DNA from: an uncultured Stenotrophomonas sp.
GTDB lineage: Bacteria; Pseudomonadota; Gammaproteobacteria; Xanthomonadales; Xanthomonadaceae
Direction: 5' to 3'
DNA length: 64,000 nt
Assembly (NCBI RefSeq): GCF_913778665.1
Contig: NZ_CAJYVQ010000008.1
Coordinates: 1-64,000 of the forward strand
Every line of letters begins with the position of its first letter. The first letter of the stretch is position 1. Positions 1 to 12,423 of the stretch are shown here, one piece after another. A program made the position numbers and the translations under genes. A model generated the notes under the pieces. That model made no database searches, was not told the origin of the DNA, and worked only from the letters and a program-made list of their open reading frames with translations.

Positions 1-1
1 G

Positions 2-382
2 AAGCTGTCCGGCGGTATCCGTACCGCGCTGGCCCAGTACCGTGAACTGGCGGCCTTCGCCCAGTTCGCCTCGGACCTGGACGAAGCCACCCGCAAGCAG
101 CTCGAGCATGGTCAGCGCGTCACCGAGCTGATGAAGCAGAAGCAGTACGCGCCGATGTCGATCGCCAACCAGGCACTGTCGATCTACGCCGTCAACGAGG
201 GTTACCTCGACGACGTGCCGGTCAACAAGCTGCTGGCGTTCGAAGAAGGCCTGCACGCCCACTTCGCCAACACCCAGGGCGAGCTGGTCAGCAAGGTCAA
301 CGCCACCGGCGGTTGGGACAACGACATCGAAGGTGCCTTCAAGAAGGGCATCGCCGAGTTCAAGACCACCGGCAGCTGGTAA
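2..382 (+). CDS. atpA: ATP synthase F1 subunit alpha, C-terminal part (left-truncated by window)
   Basis: The last 126 codons of the alpha subunit of the F1 catalytic head are present; the rest lies before the window. The reading frame is open from base 2 to the TAA at 380-382. The residues correspond to the C-terminal helical domain of AtpA ([10 protein letters not shown] near the start, then KQKQYAPMS and a terminal TTGSW). It is followed in the same direction by atpG, atpD and atpC, the usual order of the F-type ATPase operon. The call rests on this order plus family motifs and is firm. The 97-base gap to atpG is unusually rich in hairpins for the inside of this operon. Confidence 0.96.
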   Translation, partial: KLSGGIRTALAQYRELAAFAQFASDLDEATRKQLEHGQRVTELMKQKQYAPMSIANQALSIYAVNEGYLDDVPVNKLLAFEEGLHAHFANTQGELVSKVNATGGWDNDIEGAFKKGIAEFKTTGSW

Positions 383-392
383 TCGCGGTCCT

Positions 393-419
393 GTAGAGCG
401 GAGCCTCCGGCTCCGCTGG
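393..419 (+). repeat. SMAG (GTAG-headed REP) hairpin between atpA and atpG
   Basis: GTAG at 393-396 is followed by a 9-bp perfect stem (398-406 with 410-418) around a 3-base loop. This is the SMAG layout: a GTAG tetranucleotide then a GC-rich hairpin. It lies inside the atp operon. A second unrelated hairpin with a 7-bp stem, CGCGGGG/CCCCGCG, lies at 444-463, just before the atpG ribosome binding site. Either could act on mRNA stability between cistrons; this is inference. Confidence 0.75.
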
Positions 420-479
420 ACCAGATGACAAACGGTTGAACAACGCGGGGCAGCAGCCCCGCGCCACGGGAAACAAGAG

Positions 480-2788
<2,309 letters not shown>

Positions 2789-2902
2789 TCCGGGACGGGC
2801 GGGAGCGAATCCTGCCCGACCTGACGCCGGCGCCGGGCAACCGCCCGCGCCGGTGGAATCCCACGGTGGCATTGCGCCGCCGCGAACAGCGAAGAGATTT
2901 GC

Positions 2903-3325
2903 ATGAGCACGATCCGTTGCGACATCGTCAGCGCCGAGCAGGAAATCTTCCGTGGCGAAGCGACCCTGGTCGTGGCCACCGGTGAGCTGGGCGAACTGGG
3001 CATCGCGCCCAAGCACGCACCGCTGATCACCCGCCTGAAGCCGGGCAAGGTGGTGGTGACCACGCCGAACGGCGAGCAGCTGGATTTCGCCATTTCCGGC
3101 GGTATCCTGGAAGTGCAGCCACAGGTGGTGACCGTGCTGGCCGACACCGCGATCCGCGCGCAGGACATCGACGAGGCCTCGGTCCGCAAGGCCAAGGAAG
3201 AAGCCGAGCGCATCCTGGCCAACCGCGGCGAAGCGATGGAAGTGGCCGAAGCCCAGCAGAAGCTGGCCGAAGCCGTTGTCCAGCTGCAGGCCCTGGAACG
3301 CCTGCGCAAGACCCTCAAGCACTGA
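2903..3325 (+). CDS. atpC: ATP synthase F1 subunit epsilon
   Basis: This 140-residue protein is the epsilon subunit, which links the gamma rotor to the c-ring and can hold the enzyme in an inhibited state. The N-terminal beta-sandwich (about residues 1-85) carries the family pattern [17 protein letters not shown]. The C-terminal two-helix domain (about 90-140) ends in [11 protein letters not shown]. It is the last gene of the atp operon, and a strong intrinsic terminator follows within 25 bases. The start is ATG with GAAGAG upstream. Confidence 0.96.
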   Translation: MSTIRCDIVSAEQEIFRGEATLVVATGELGELGIAPKHAPLITRLKPGKVVVTTPNGEQLDFAISGGILEVQPQVVTVLADTAIRAQDIDEASVRKAKEEAERILANRGEAMEVAEAQQKLAEAVVQLQALERLRKTLKH

Positions 3326-3346
3326 GGTTCACGCGCTGCATCCACG

Positions 3347-3378
3347 AAAACGCCGGCCCTGTGCCGGCGTTTTTGTTT
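3347..3378 (+). terminator. Intrinsic terminator of the atp operon
   Basis: A perfect 7-bp GC stem (CGCCGGC at 3351-3357 with GCCGGCG at 3363-3369) has a 5-base loop. It is preceded by AAAA and followed by TTTTTGTTT. It sits 25 bases after the atpC stop codon and ends the operon. Confidence 0.9.
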
Positions 3379-3475
3379 GGGTGGCTGGGTAGCGTCGGCT
3401 ACCGCGCGCAGCGCGCGAGCTCCGTGGGCTCACCGTCGAGCAGTCGACTCTGCCGATCCCGATCCCTGCGCTGTA

Positions 3476-3859
3476 TCAGCGATACACCACGTAGCGCATC
3501 AACAGGAACGAGACGCAGGCCAGCCCACCTTCCACCAGCGGCTTGGCCAGCCACGCGTACTGCAGGCCCAGTGCGTGGTCGACCAGGCTCACCAGCAGCG
3601 TGCTTGCTGCGGTCATCAGCAGCCACAGCGCGAAGAAGCGGGCGAAGCGTTTCCAGCCCAGCCGATGCTTGCCGGCCTCGGCGAAGGTATAGCGGCCGTT
3701 GAGCCAGAAGCCGAGCAGCATGCCGGCCAGGCGCCCGGCGACGTTGGCCGGGGCCACCGGCAATCCCAACGCCGTGGCCAGCACGAATACCAGCCAGTCG
3801 AGCAGCAGCTGCACAAGCCCGATGACGAGGTAGGCACTTCCCTGGCGAACGAGGCTCAT
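3476..3859 (-). CDS. GtrA-like small membrane protein
   Basis: This 127-residue protein is nearly all hydrophobic, with four predicted membrane spans (roughly residues 8-30, 35-57, 72-92 and 100-120). Family-typical features include the N-terminal RQGSAYLVIG and the FWLNGRYTF segment after span two. GtrA-like proteins are thought to help move lipid-linked sugars across the inner membrane, often beside a glycosyltransferase. No such partner is adjacent here, so its substrate is unknown. It is transcribed toward the atp terminator and away from glmU. The 3379-3475 gap holds only imperfect GC-rich hairpins and a weak GTAG at 3389. Confidence 0.8.
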   Translation of the reverse strand: MSLVRQGSAYLVIGLVQLLLDWLVFVLATALGLPVAPANVAGRLAGMLLGFWLNGRYTFAEAGKHRLGWKRFARFFALWLLMTAASTLLVSLVDHALGLQYAWLAKPLVEGGLACVSFLLMRYVVYR

Positions 3860-3905
3860 CGGGGTGGTGAAGGGATGGGGATGCCCATGTTAACGGCCCA
3901 CGCTC

Positions 3906-3911
3906 TAGAAT
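3906..3911 (+). promoter_or_regulatory. Candidate -10 element for glmU
   Basis: The hexamer TAGAAT lies 31 bases before the glmU ATG. The same hexamer occurs before glmS (13869-13874), yajQ (minus strand, 27867-27872) and the lipoprotein at 54917 (54883-54888), which suggests it is the usual -10 form here. No convincing -35 box was found. Confidence 0.4.
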
Positions 3912-3942
3912 CATCGGCAACGAACCACGGACTGCCGTTGCC

Positions 3943-5310
3943 ATGACCCAACCCCTGCACGTCATCATCCTCGCCGCTGGCGCCGGCAAGCGCATGAAGT
4001 CGGTGCTGCCGAAGGTGCTGCAGCCGATCGCCGGCGAGCCGATGCTGGCACACGTGATCGCCGCGGCGCGCGAACTGGAGCCTGCGGCGATCCACGTGGT
4101 CTACGGCCACGGCGGCGAAGCCGTGCGCCAGTACTTCGCCGGCCAGCAGGACTTGCAATGGGCCGAACAGTCACAGCAGCTCGGCACCGGCCACGCCGTC
4201 GCGCAGGCGATGCCGCAGGTGCCCGATGCCGCACAGGTGCTGGTGCTGTACGGCGACGTACCGCTGATCCGCGCGCAGACCCTGCGCGACCTGCTGGCGC
4301 AGCCGGGCCGGCTGGCGGTGCTGGTGGCCGAGGTGGATGACCCGACCGGTTATGGACGCGTGCTGCGCGATGCCGAGGGCAAGGTGGGGGCGATCGTCGA
4401 GCAGAAGGATGCCAGCGACGAGCAGCTGCGCGTACGTATCATCAACACCGGCATCATCGCCGCGGAATCGACCGCGCTGCGCCGCTGGCTGTCGCAGCTG
4501 TCGAACAGCAACGCGCAGGGCGAGTACTACCTGACCGACGTGTTCGCGTTCGCCGCGCACGAGTACACCCCGGCCGAGATGGCACTGGTGGCCGACGCGC
4601 AGGAAGCCGAAGGGGCGAACGATCCGTGGCAGCTGTCGCAGCTGGAGCGTGCCTGGCAGCGCCGCGCGGTGCGTGCGCTGTGCGCGCAGGGCGCGCGCGT
4701 TCGCGACCCGGCACGGCTGGACATCCGCGGCACCGTCACCGTCGGCAGCGACGTGCTGATCGACGTCGACGTGGTGCTGGAAGGCAACATCGTGCTCGGT
4801 GACGGCGTCACCGTCGGTCCGTTCAACCGCCTGAAGGACGTCAACCTCGGGCCCGGTACCGAAGTGCGCGCGCATTGCGATCTGGAAGGCGTGGTCACCG
4901 AAGGCGCTGCGCAGATCGGCCCGTTCGCGCGGCTGCGGCCGGGCACCGTGCTGGCCGATGGCGTGCACGTCGGCAATTTCGTCGAAACAAAGAAGGTCAC
5001 GCTGGGCGTGGGCAGCAAGGCCAACCACCTGACCTACCTGGGTGATGCAGTGATCGGCAGCAGGGTGAACATCGGCGCCGGAACCATCACCTGCAACTAC
5101 GACGGGGTGAACAAGTTCACCACCGCCATCGGCGACAACGCGTTCATCGGCTCCAACAGCTCGCTGGTGGCGCCGGTGACCATTGGCGATGGCGCGACCA
5201 TCGCCGCCGGTTCGGTCATCACCCGCAATGCCCCGGACGGCAAGCTGACCCTGGCACGTGCACGACAGGAAACCATCGATGGCTGGAAACGCCCGCTCAG
5301 GAAGTCCTGA
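3943..5310 (+). CDS. glmU: Bifunctional GlcNAc-1-phosphate uridyltransferase / glucosamine-1-phosphate acetyltransferase
   Basis: GlmU makes UDP-GlcNAc from glucosamine-1-phosphate in two steps and supplies peptidoglycan and lipopolysaccharide synthesis in the cytoplasm. The N-terminal nucleotidyltransferase domain starts with [17 protein letters not shown] (about residues 10-26), which contains the GxG...R...K signature. The C-terminal part (about 250-440) is a left-handed beta-helix with hexapeptide repeats and the acetyltransferase segments VGNFVETKK and TCNYDGVNK. The length of 455 is normal. GlmS, the first enzyme of the same pathway, is coded in this window at 13905. Its last bases overlap the next gene. 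Confidence 0.97.
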   Translation: MTQPLHVIILAAGAGKRMKSVLPKVLQPIAGEPMLAHVIAAARELEPAAIHVVYGHGGEAVRQYFAGQQDLQWAEQSQQLGTGHAVAQAMPQVPDAAQVLVLYGDVPLIRAQTLRDLLAQPGRLAVLVAEVDDPTGYGRVLRDAEGKVGAIVEQKDASDEQLRVRIINTGIIAAESTALRRWLSQLSNSNAQGEYYLTDVFAFAAHEYTPAEMALVADAQEAEGANDPWQLSQLERAWQRRAVRALCAQGARVRDPARLDIRGTVTVGSDVLIDVDVVLEGNIVLGDGVTVGPFNRLKDVNLGPGTEVRAHCDLEGVVTEGAAQIGPFARLRPGTVLADGVHVGNFVETKKVTLGVGSKANHLTYLGDAVIGSRVNIGAGTITCNYDGVNKFTTAIGDNAFIGSNSSLVAPVTIGDGATIAAGSVITRNAPDGKLTLARARQETIDGWKRPLRKS

Positions 5311-5812
5311 GCCCCGCCTTCCACGCGCCGGGGAACTCGGCGTGCTGCCGGGTATCGAGCAGCGCGCCGGCCAGCTTTTGAAGGGCCATGAGGCCTATCC
5401 GGTGTTCGCCGGTCATGGCCTGGATCTGCCGGCACTGCAGGACGGCCTTGAGCGCCGGCAGCTGTGGGTGGTGGATGCGGCAGACGGTGGCATCGCCGGC
5501 TATCTGCTTGCCGGCGAGCTGGCCGGTGAGTTTCACATACTGCAGATGGATGTGGACCCTGCGCATGCGCGTCGCGGTCATGGCCGTGCGCTGCTGCGCC
5601 ATGCGCTGGCACAGGCGCGGGCAGGTGGTTATCGCTCGGCTGTGCTCACCACGTTGTCCGACGTGCCGTGGAATGCGGCCTTCTATGCCAGCGAAGGGTT
5701 CGTCACCGTGCCGGAGGAGAAGTGGGGTGCGGGCCTGCAGGCCGTGATGGCCGAAGAAGCCGCGCTGGGGTTTCCGATGCATCTTCGGGTGGTAATGCGG
5801 CAGATCTGGTAG
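5279..5812 (+). CDS. GNAT family N-acetyltransferase
   Basis: This 177-residue protein has the GNAT acetyl-CoA binding motif [14 protein letters not shown] at about residues 95-108 and the preceding strand [11 protein letters not shown] later [11 protein letters not shown] segment is typical of GNAT motif B. The substrate cannot be told. The ATG at 5279 lies inside the end of glmU (32-base overlap) and has AGGA about 9 bases upstream. A GTG at 5258 would also be in frame. An internal GTG at 5342 would remove the first beta strand ([10 protein letters not shown]) and is less likely. The stop codon TAG is contributed by the GTAG head of the following SMAG repeat. It is probably coupled to glmU translation. 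Confidence 0.8.
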   Translation: MAGNARSGSPEPRLPRAGELGVLPGIEQRAGQLLKGHEAYPVFAGHGLDLPALQDGLERRQLWVVDAADGGIAGYLLAGELAGEFHILQMDVDPAHARRGHGRALLRHALAQARAGGYRSAVLTTLSDVPWNAAFYASEGFVTVPEEKWGAGLQAVMAEEAALGFPMHLRVVMRQIW

Positions 5813-5833
5813 ATGCCGACCTTGGTCGGCACA
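5809..5833 (+). repeat. SMAG hairpin overlapping the GNAT stop codon
   Basis: GTAG at 5809-5812 is followed by an 8-bp perfect stem TGCCGACC/GGTCGGCA around TT. The TAG in GTAG is the stop codon of the acetyltransferase gene, so the repeat abuts the coding region exactly. Confidence 0.75.
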
Positions 5834-5902
5834 TCCACGCATGGCGTCGATCCGCCCACGTGGCGCCCCAGGTCGGCAACCGCCGGGACCCGATCGGAGC
5901 GC

Positions 5903-7251
5903 TCAACCCACCGGCAACAGGATCGACACGCATAGCCCACCATCGCCGCGATTCTGCAATGAAACACGACCGCCGTGCGCCTCCACGATCTCGCGGGTCA
6001 ACGCCAATCCCAGCCCGGTACCATTGCGCTTGGTCGAATAGAACGGCATCAGCGCGTTCTCCAGTACCTGCTCGTTCATGCCCTTGCCGCGATCCAGCAC
6101 ATCCAGGCGCAGCCACTGCGGCAGCCGTGTCAGCTGTACCTGCACATCGTCGTTGGGCGGGTCGGCCTCGGCGCAGGCTTCATGCGCATTCTTCAGCAGG
6201 TTCAGCAGAGCCTGCCCGAACTGCGCGATGTCGACGCGGCTGCTCAGCTCTTCGTCCGGTTCGCGATCCATGGTGAACGGGATCTGCTGGCGCATGCTGG
6301 ACAGGAACGGTGCCCAGTGCACGGTCTGCAGCTGCGGCTGCGGCAGCTTGGCAAAGCGGGCGTAGCCGCGGATGAAGCCTTCCAGATGGCGCGCGCGGTC
6401 TTCGATGGTGGTGAAGATCTCCGGCAGCCTGTCGAAGCGTTCGCGCTGAACCAGAACGCCGCCGGAATGGGCCAGCGAGGCGATAGGCGCGAGCGAATTG
6501 TTGAGTTCGTGGCTGATCACCCGGATCACCTTCTTCCAGGTCTGCACTTCCTGGCGGCGCAGTTCGGCGGTGAGCAGGCGCACCAGCAGCAGGTCATGCG
6601 GGCGGCCGTTGAGCTGGAATGCGCGGCGCGACAGATGGTAGACCTGCTCGTCATCTTCATCACCGTCCTCGCCTTCGGCATGCACCGCGAACAGGCTGTC
6701 GCCGCCGCGGGCGATGGCATCGCGCAGTTCCACTGGGACCTGCTCCAGCACATCCTCCAGGCGCTGGCCTTCCAGCTTCCAGCCGCCGTGCAGCAGCTTG
6801 CGTGCGGCCAGGTTGGAGAACACCACGCGGGCAATGCCATCACCGCCGGAGGCGATCAGCAGCATTGCCACCGGCGTGTTCTGCACCATGGTATCCAGGA
6901 GCAGTTCGCGCTGAACCAGGCCCTGCCGCTGCGCGCGCAGCACGTCGCCCAGCTCGCGGTGGGCCTGCACCAGATCGCCAAGTTCGTCATTGCCCGGCCA
7001 GTGCACGCCGAAGTTGTACTCGCCATCGCGGTAGCTGCTGGTGGTGCCGGACAGGGCGCGCATCAGCGAACGCACCGGTGCCGTCGCACGGCGCAGCGTC
7101 CACCACATCAGCGACAGCAGGATCAGCGCCGATACCGTGGTCACCACCCAGCCATGATCCATCCAGTAGGCAAGCAGCCACGGCAACGCGGCGGCCAGCG
7201 CCAGCACCGGCAGCAGGCGCAGGAACAGGCGGAAGGTGAAGGAGCGCCGTT

Positions 7252-7255
<4 letters not shown>
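5903..7255 (-). CDS. NtrY-like membrane sensor histidine kinase
   Basis: This 450-residue inner-membrane kinase has two spans near residues 8-30 and 33-50, a HAMP-like linker to about 105, a PAS-like region (about 115-215), then a kinase core. The phospho-accepting residue is probably His249 in SHELNNS. The ATP-binding boxes are NLLKNAHEA (N), DRGKGM (G1) and GTGLGLAL (G2). The loop between the spans is only a few residues, so it may sense a membrane or cytoplasmic signal. The ATG at 7253-7255 overlaps the regulator's TGA by four bases, which fixes both starts; a longer open frame to 7525 is only a shadow. It should phosphorylate the adjacent sigma-54 regulator. Confidence 0.9.
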
Positions 7256-8598
<1,343 letters not shown>

Positions 8599-8721
8599 CA
8601 AGCGGTTCTGCAGAAAGGGATGGGCGGCGCCGATGGAGCCGTTCGTGTCCACGCACCGGGAGAGCCCGGCGCCACCCATCAAGCATAGCCAAACCCGTGG
8701 CGGTGCAGGAGCGCCCGCCGC

Positions 8722-9123
8722 TCAGCGCCGGGGTCGAGCCGGGGGCGCTGGCGGCGGCGGTGGCGGAGGTGGCGGTGGCGCGTCCAGCGCCTGGCGCCAG
8801 GCCGCCGCGTCGACCGCCACCGTCAGCTCGCGCTTGTCGCGGCGCAGCAACAGATAGGCGGTGGCGGCGTAGGAATGGCGCAGGGCCACGGCCAGATGTT
8901 CGACCCGGCGCACCGCCGTGTCGTCCATGCGCAGGATGCGGTCGCCGCGGCGCACGCCGAAGCGAACTTCGGGGCTGGCGGCGTCCACATGCACCTGGCC
9001 CTCGGTCGAGCGCAGCGACAACCGCGCGCCATCCTGGCGCCATTCCAGCGTCTGCGCGCTGCCACCACCGGCCAGCGTCGGCAGGGGCAGGAGCAGCATC
9101 AGGCAGATCGCGCAGGCGCGCAT
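8722..9123 (-). CDS. Small exported PDZ-like protein with polyproline tail
   Basis: This 133-residue protein starts with a signal peptide (MRACAICLMLLLPLPTLAGG). A middle part (about residues 40-90) resembles a PDZ fold: RFGVRRGDRILRMDDTAV is the usual carboxylate-loop and strand pattern. The C-terminus carries ten consecutive prolines followed by an Arg-rich end. No catalytic residues are seen. The ATG overlaps the permease stop by one base (TGATG), so it belongs to the efflux operon and probably works in the periplasm with the transporter or kinase. That role is inference from position. Confidence 0.7.
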   Translation of the reverse strand: MRACAICLMLLLPLPTLAGGGSAQTLEWRQDGARLSLRSTEGQVHVDAASPEVRFGVRRGDRILRMDDTAVRRVEHLAVALRHSYAATAYLLLRRDKRELTVAVDAAAWRQALDAPPPPPPPPPPAPPARPRR

Positions 9124-10340
9124 CACGCGCCCCGCGTGGCGACCGCCGGCGGTACCGCTGCGGCACGCCGCGCCGGCCCGAACACGGCGATCTGGCCCAG
9201 AACCCACAGCAGCAGCGCACCCAGCGGCAGGTAGTACAGCGGCATGCGCGGCAGCTCGTACAGGTTCATCAGGGCCAGGTTGATCGCATAGGCCGCCAGC
9301 ATGCCCAGCACGATGCCCAGCGTGGCCAGCAGGAAGTTCTCGGTCTGGAAGTAGCGCAGGATCTGACCGCGGGTCGCACCCAGCGCACGCCGGATGCCGA
9401 TCTGCTTGCTGCGCTGCTGCACCCAGAAGCTGGCCAGGCCGATGATGCCCAGCGCAGTGACCACCAGCAGCGAGATGCTGACGGTGATCAGCAGGCCGAC
9501 CATCGCACGGTCGTTCTTGAAGAAGTCCTTGCGCTGGTCTTCATAGGTCAGCTTGTCGCGCATCAACCGGTTGGGATCGTTGCGTTCCAGCGCGGCGGCA
9601 CCGGCATCGAGTACCTCCTGGCGGCGTTCCGGCGAAGTGCGCAATACATACGTGCCACCCTTGTCGAAGCTGACCCGGGTCGGCAGCAGCATCGAATTGG
9701 TCCAGTTGTCATTCCAGCCATTGGGCGTGCTGAGCGTGTCGACGATGCCGACCACGTGCAGCGACTGCTTGCCCATGTAGTAGGTCTTGCCCAGTGCACT
9801 GCCATTGGGCTCCATCTTGGCGGCCGTAGCCTGGGTGAGGATGACCGGGATGGCCTTTTCCTTGGCGCCACCTTTGCTGACGTCTTCGAAGTTCTGGTAC
9901 TCGTCCGGCAGGAAATCGCGGCCAGCGATCAGGTTGATGCCCATCGTGGCCAGCCCGTTCTCGGACAGGGTGTACATCGAGGCGTTGGTGGTCGGCCGTT
10001 CCTGGTCGATCACGCGCGAGATGCTGCTGCTGGAGGAACCGTTGCGGAAGGGGATCTGGTTGATGATGGTGACATTGCTGACGCCGGGGATCGCGCGCAG
10101 CGATGCCAGGTCCTCGCGGGTGCGGGCCATGGCGTCGGTCTGCTTGCCGATGCCGCTGACGCGCAGCATCACCAGTTCGTTCTCGGCGATGCCGCTGGGC
10201 ATGCTGATCTTTTCCACGCGCTGGCTGACCAGGAACAGCGCGTTGCAGACGATGGCGCAGGTCAGGGCGACTTCCAGCACGATCAGGGCGGCAGCGGTCT
10301 TGTGCCGGCGCAGCGTGCTGAGGATGGGGCGGATGTCCAT
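9123..10340 (-). CDS. MacB/FtsX-type ABC transporter permease (second of two)
   Basis: This 405-residue permease has one N-terminal span (about residues 18-40), a large periplasmic domain (about 45-275) and three C-terminal spans. The cytoplasmic stretch QQRSKQIGIRRALGATRGQI between C-terminal spans is the conserved coupling region of the MacB/FtsX family. The ATG at 10340 is supported by AGGA upstream; the longer frame to 10601 lacks family similarity. It forms a heterodimer candidate with the permease at 10361-11659. MacB-type exporters do not move substrate through the membrane themselves but drive periplasmic partners by mechanotransmission. Confidence 0.9.
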   Translation of the reverse strand: MDIRPILSTLRRHKTAAALIVLEVALTCAIVCNALFLVSQRVEKISMPSGIAENELVMLRVSGIGKQTDAMARTREDLASLRAIPGVSNVTIINQIPFRNGSSSSSISRVIDQERPTTNASMYTLSENGLATMGINLIAGRDFLPDEYQNFEDVSKGGAKEKAIPVILTQATAAKMEPNGSALGKTYYMGKQSLHVVGIVDTLSTPNGWNDNWTNSMLLPTRVSFDKGGTYVLRTSPERRQEVLDAGAAALERNDPNRLMRDKLTYEDQRKDFFKNDRAMVGLLITVSISLLVVTALGIIGLASFWVQQRSKQIGIRRALGATRGQILRYFQTENFLLATLGIVLGMLAAYAINLALMNLYELPRMPLYYLPLGALLLWVLGQIAVFGPARRAAAVPPAVATRGA

Positions 10341-10360
10341 GGGAGTCCTCGTTCGGGTGC

Positions 10361-11659
10361 TTACTGCGACTTGAGCTGGATGGCCGGGGTGACCTGCATG
10401 GCGCGCCAAGCGGGCAGGAAACCAGCGGCGAGGCTGGCAAACAGGGTCAGGCCCAGTGCGAGCAGCAGCATGTTGCCGTCCAGGTGCGCCAGCTTGGCGT
10501 ACTCCACCGGCTGCTGGCGCACCGCGAACAGGCCGAGCAGGGCCAGGCCGATGCCGAGCACGCCACCGACCACGCCGACCGCGCCGGCTTCTACCAGGCA
10601 CTGCAGGAAGATCTGGCCGCGGCTGGCACCGAGCGCACGGCGCACGCCGATCTCACCGCTGCGGCGCAGGAACTTGGCCAGCAGCAGGCCTACCGTATTG
10701 ACCAGGCAGACACCGAGGAAGCCCAGCGCCAACCACAGCTGCAGGCGCACGTCGCTGGGGACTGCACCATTGAAGTTCAGCCATTCCATCACGGTGCGCA
10801 GGCGCACATTCGGCGGATGCTTGAAGCGGCCGGCCTCGCGCTGCTGGGTCGAGTAGTTCTCCAGGTAGCGGCGGTAGTCGCCGGCCTTGGCCGGGTCCAT
10901 TTCCACCCAGTACTGCAGCCACGCGCACGGCGCATTGAGCGAGTAGCTGTTGCCGTCGGGATTTTCGCCGAAGCAGTTCATGTTGCCGTTGTTGCCGAGC
11001 TTCAGGTCGAACGAGGTGGAGATCGGCAGCAGCAGATCCTCGTTCTTGCCGAAGCTGCCGGTGGTCAGGTCATAGAAGTGCGGCTCCGGGCTCCATTCCT
11101 TCATCACGCCGACGATGCGGTAGCTCTGGCCTTCCATGCGCAGGTCCCGACCCACGCTGTTGGCGCCCTGGTACAGCTTGTCGTTGAGCGCCTTGGAGAT
11201 GACCACCACGCGTGCGCGGCCTTCGTCGTCCTCGCGCGTCCAGGGGCGGCCGTACTGCATGGGCACCTCGAACATCGGGAAGAAGTCGGCCGAGGTCCAG
11301 CGGGTGTCGATGCTGAAGGGCTTGAGGGTGCTGTTGTCCGGCTCGATGGTGCCGCCGCCGCCGCTCATCAGCGCCTGACGCTCGCCCTTGGCTTCGCGCA
11401 GCAGCGCTTCACCGTCGAAGCGGGTCAGCTGGGTTTCCGGCTCTTCGCCGGCGACGTAGGCACCGGTCGCGGCGTCGAGCTGTACGTAGAACAGGCGGTC
11501 GCTCTTGCCGGGAATCGGGTCGCCGGACAACACGTGGAACACGGTCAACGTCGTCATCGAGGCGCCGATGCCGAGCGCGATGGCGATCACCATCAGCGCG
11601 GTCAGGACCTTGTTGCGGCGGAAGCTGCGCGCCGCCAATCGGGCGTAGTAGGCGAACAT
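10361..11659 (-). CDS. MacB/FtsX-type ABC transporter permease (first of two)
   Basis: This 432-residue permease has one span at about residues 20-42 (TALMVIAIALGIG), a periplasmic domain to about 300 and three C-terminal spans. The coupling motif GEIGVRRALGASRGQIF follows the second span. It starts 10 bases after the ATPase stop codon and is followed 20 bases later by its paralogue, so both are in one transcript. It is clearly related to, but not a recent copy of, the next permease. The two together with one ATPase suggest a heteromeric exporter. Its substrate is unknown. Confidence 0.9.
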   Translation of the reverse strand: MFAYYARLAARSFRRNKVLTALMVIAIALGIGASMTTLTVFHVLSGDPIPGKSDRLFYVQLDAATGAYVAGEEPETQLTRFDGEALLREAKGERQALMSGGGGTIEPDNSTLKPFSIDTRWTSADFFPMFEVPMQYGRPWTREDDEGRARVVVISKALNDKLYQGANSVGRDLRMEGQSYRIVGVMKEWSPEPHFYDLTTGSFGKNEDLLLPISTSFDLKLGNNGNMNCFGENPDGNSYSLNAPCAWLQYWVEMDPAKAGDYRRYLENYSTQQREAGRFKHPPNVRLRTVMEWLNFNGAVPSDVRLQLWLALGFLGVCLVNTVGLLLAKFLRRSGEIGVRRALGASRGQIFLQCLVEAGAVGVVGGVLGIGLALLGLFAVRQQPVEYAKLAHLDGNMLLLALGLTLFASLAAGFLPAWRAMQVTPAIQLKSQ

Positions 11660-11669
11660 GGTCGGGCCC

Positions 11670-12395
11670 TCAGTCGTTGACGGCGACGATGTGGCGCACC
11701 GGCGTGGCCAGCACCGGCTCGCGCACCAGGTCGGTGACCTGGCCATCGACGATGTGCACGTTGCGCTGCGCGCGTGCGGCCAGTTCCGGGTCGTGGGTGA
11801 CCATCACGATGGTGGTGCCGGCGGCGTTGATTTCCTCCAGCAGTTCCATCACACCGCGGGCCATCTGCGTATCCAGGTTGCCGGTCGGCTCGTCGGCCAG
11901 CAGCAGGCGCGGGCTGCCGGCCAGGGCGCGTGCGATCGCCGCACGCTGCTGCTGGCCGCCGGACAGCTCGTTCGGGTAGTGCTTCATGCGCGAGCCGAGG
12001 CCGACCTGTGTCAGCGCCTTCTCGATGCGTTCGCGGCGCTCGTTTGCGCTCATCTTGCGATAGCGCAACGGCACGTCGACGTTGTCGAACAGGTTGAGGT
12101 CCGGGATCAGGTTGAAGCCCTGGAAGATGAAGCCGATCTTCTGGTTGCGCAGCCGGCTGCGCGCGTCATCGCCCAGCGTGCTCACGTCCTGGCCGTCGAG
12201 CATGTAGGTGCCGCTGGTGAATGTTTCCAGCAGGCCGGCGATGTTGAGGAAGGTGGTCTTGCCGGAACCGGACGGGCCGGTGACGGCGACGAACTCGCCT
12301 TCCTTGACCTGCAGTTCCAGCGAGCGCAGTGCGTGGGTTTCCACCTGTTCGGTGCGGAAGACCTTGGCGACCGAACGCATTTCGAGCATGTACAT
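11670..12395 (-). CDS. MacB/LolD-type ABC transporter ATP-binding protein
   Basis: This 241-residue ATPase has Walker A GPSGSGKTTF at about residues 40-49, signature LSGGQQQRAAIARAL at about 143-157 and Walker B LLLADEPTGNLD right after it, followed by the H-loop VTHDPE. LADEPTGNLD with the QQQR signature is typical of the MacB/LolD/FtsE class. A second in-frame ATG two codons later is an equal start choice. It lies between the adaptor and the first permease with 28- and 10-base gaps. It powers the pair of permeases on the cytoplasmic side. Confidence 0.93.
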   Translation of the reverse strand: MYMLEMRSVAKVFRTEQVETHALRSLELQVKEGEFVAVTGPSGSGKTTFLNIAGLLETFTSGTYMLDGQDVSTLGDDARSRLRNQKIGFIFQGFNLIPDLNLFDNVDVPLRYRKMSANERRERIEKALTQVGLGSRMKHYPNELSGGQQQRAAIARALAGSPRLLLADEPTGNLDTQMARGVMELLEEINAAGTTIVMVTHDPELAARAQRNVHIVDGQVTDLVREPVLATPVRHIVAVND

Positions 12396-12423
12396 GGGGT
12401 GTCCTCTCTCCAGGATTCAGGTA

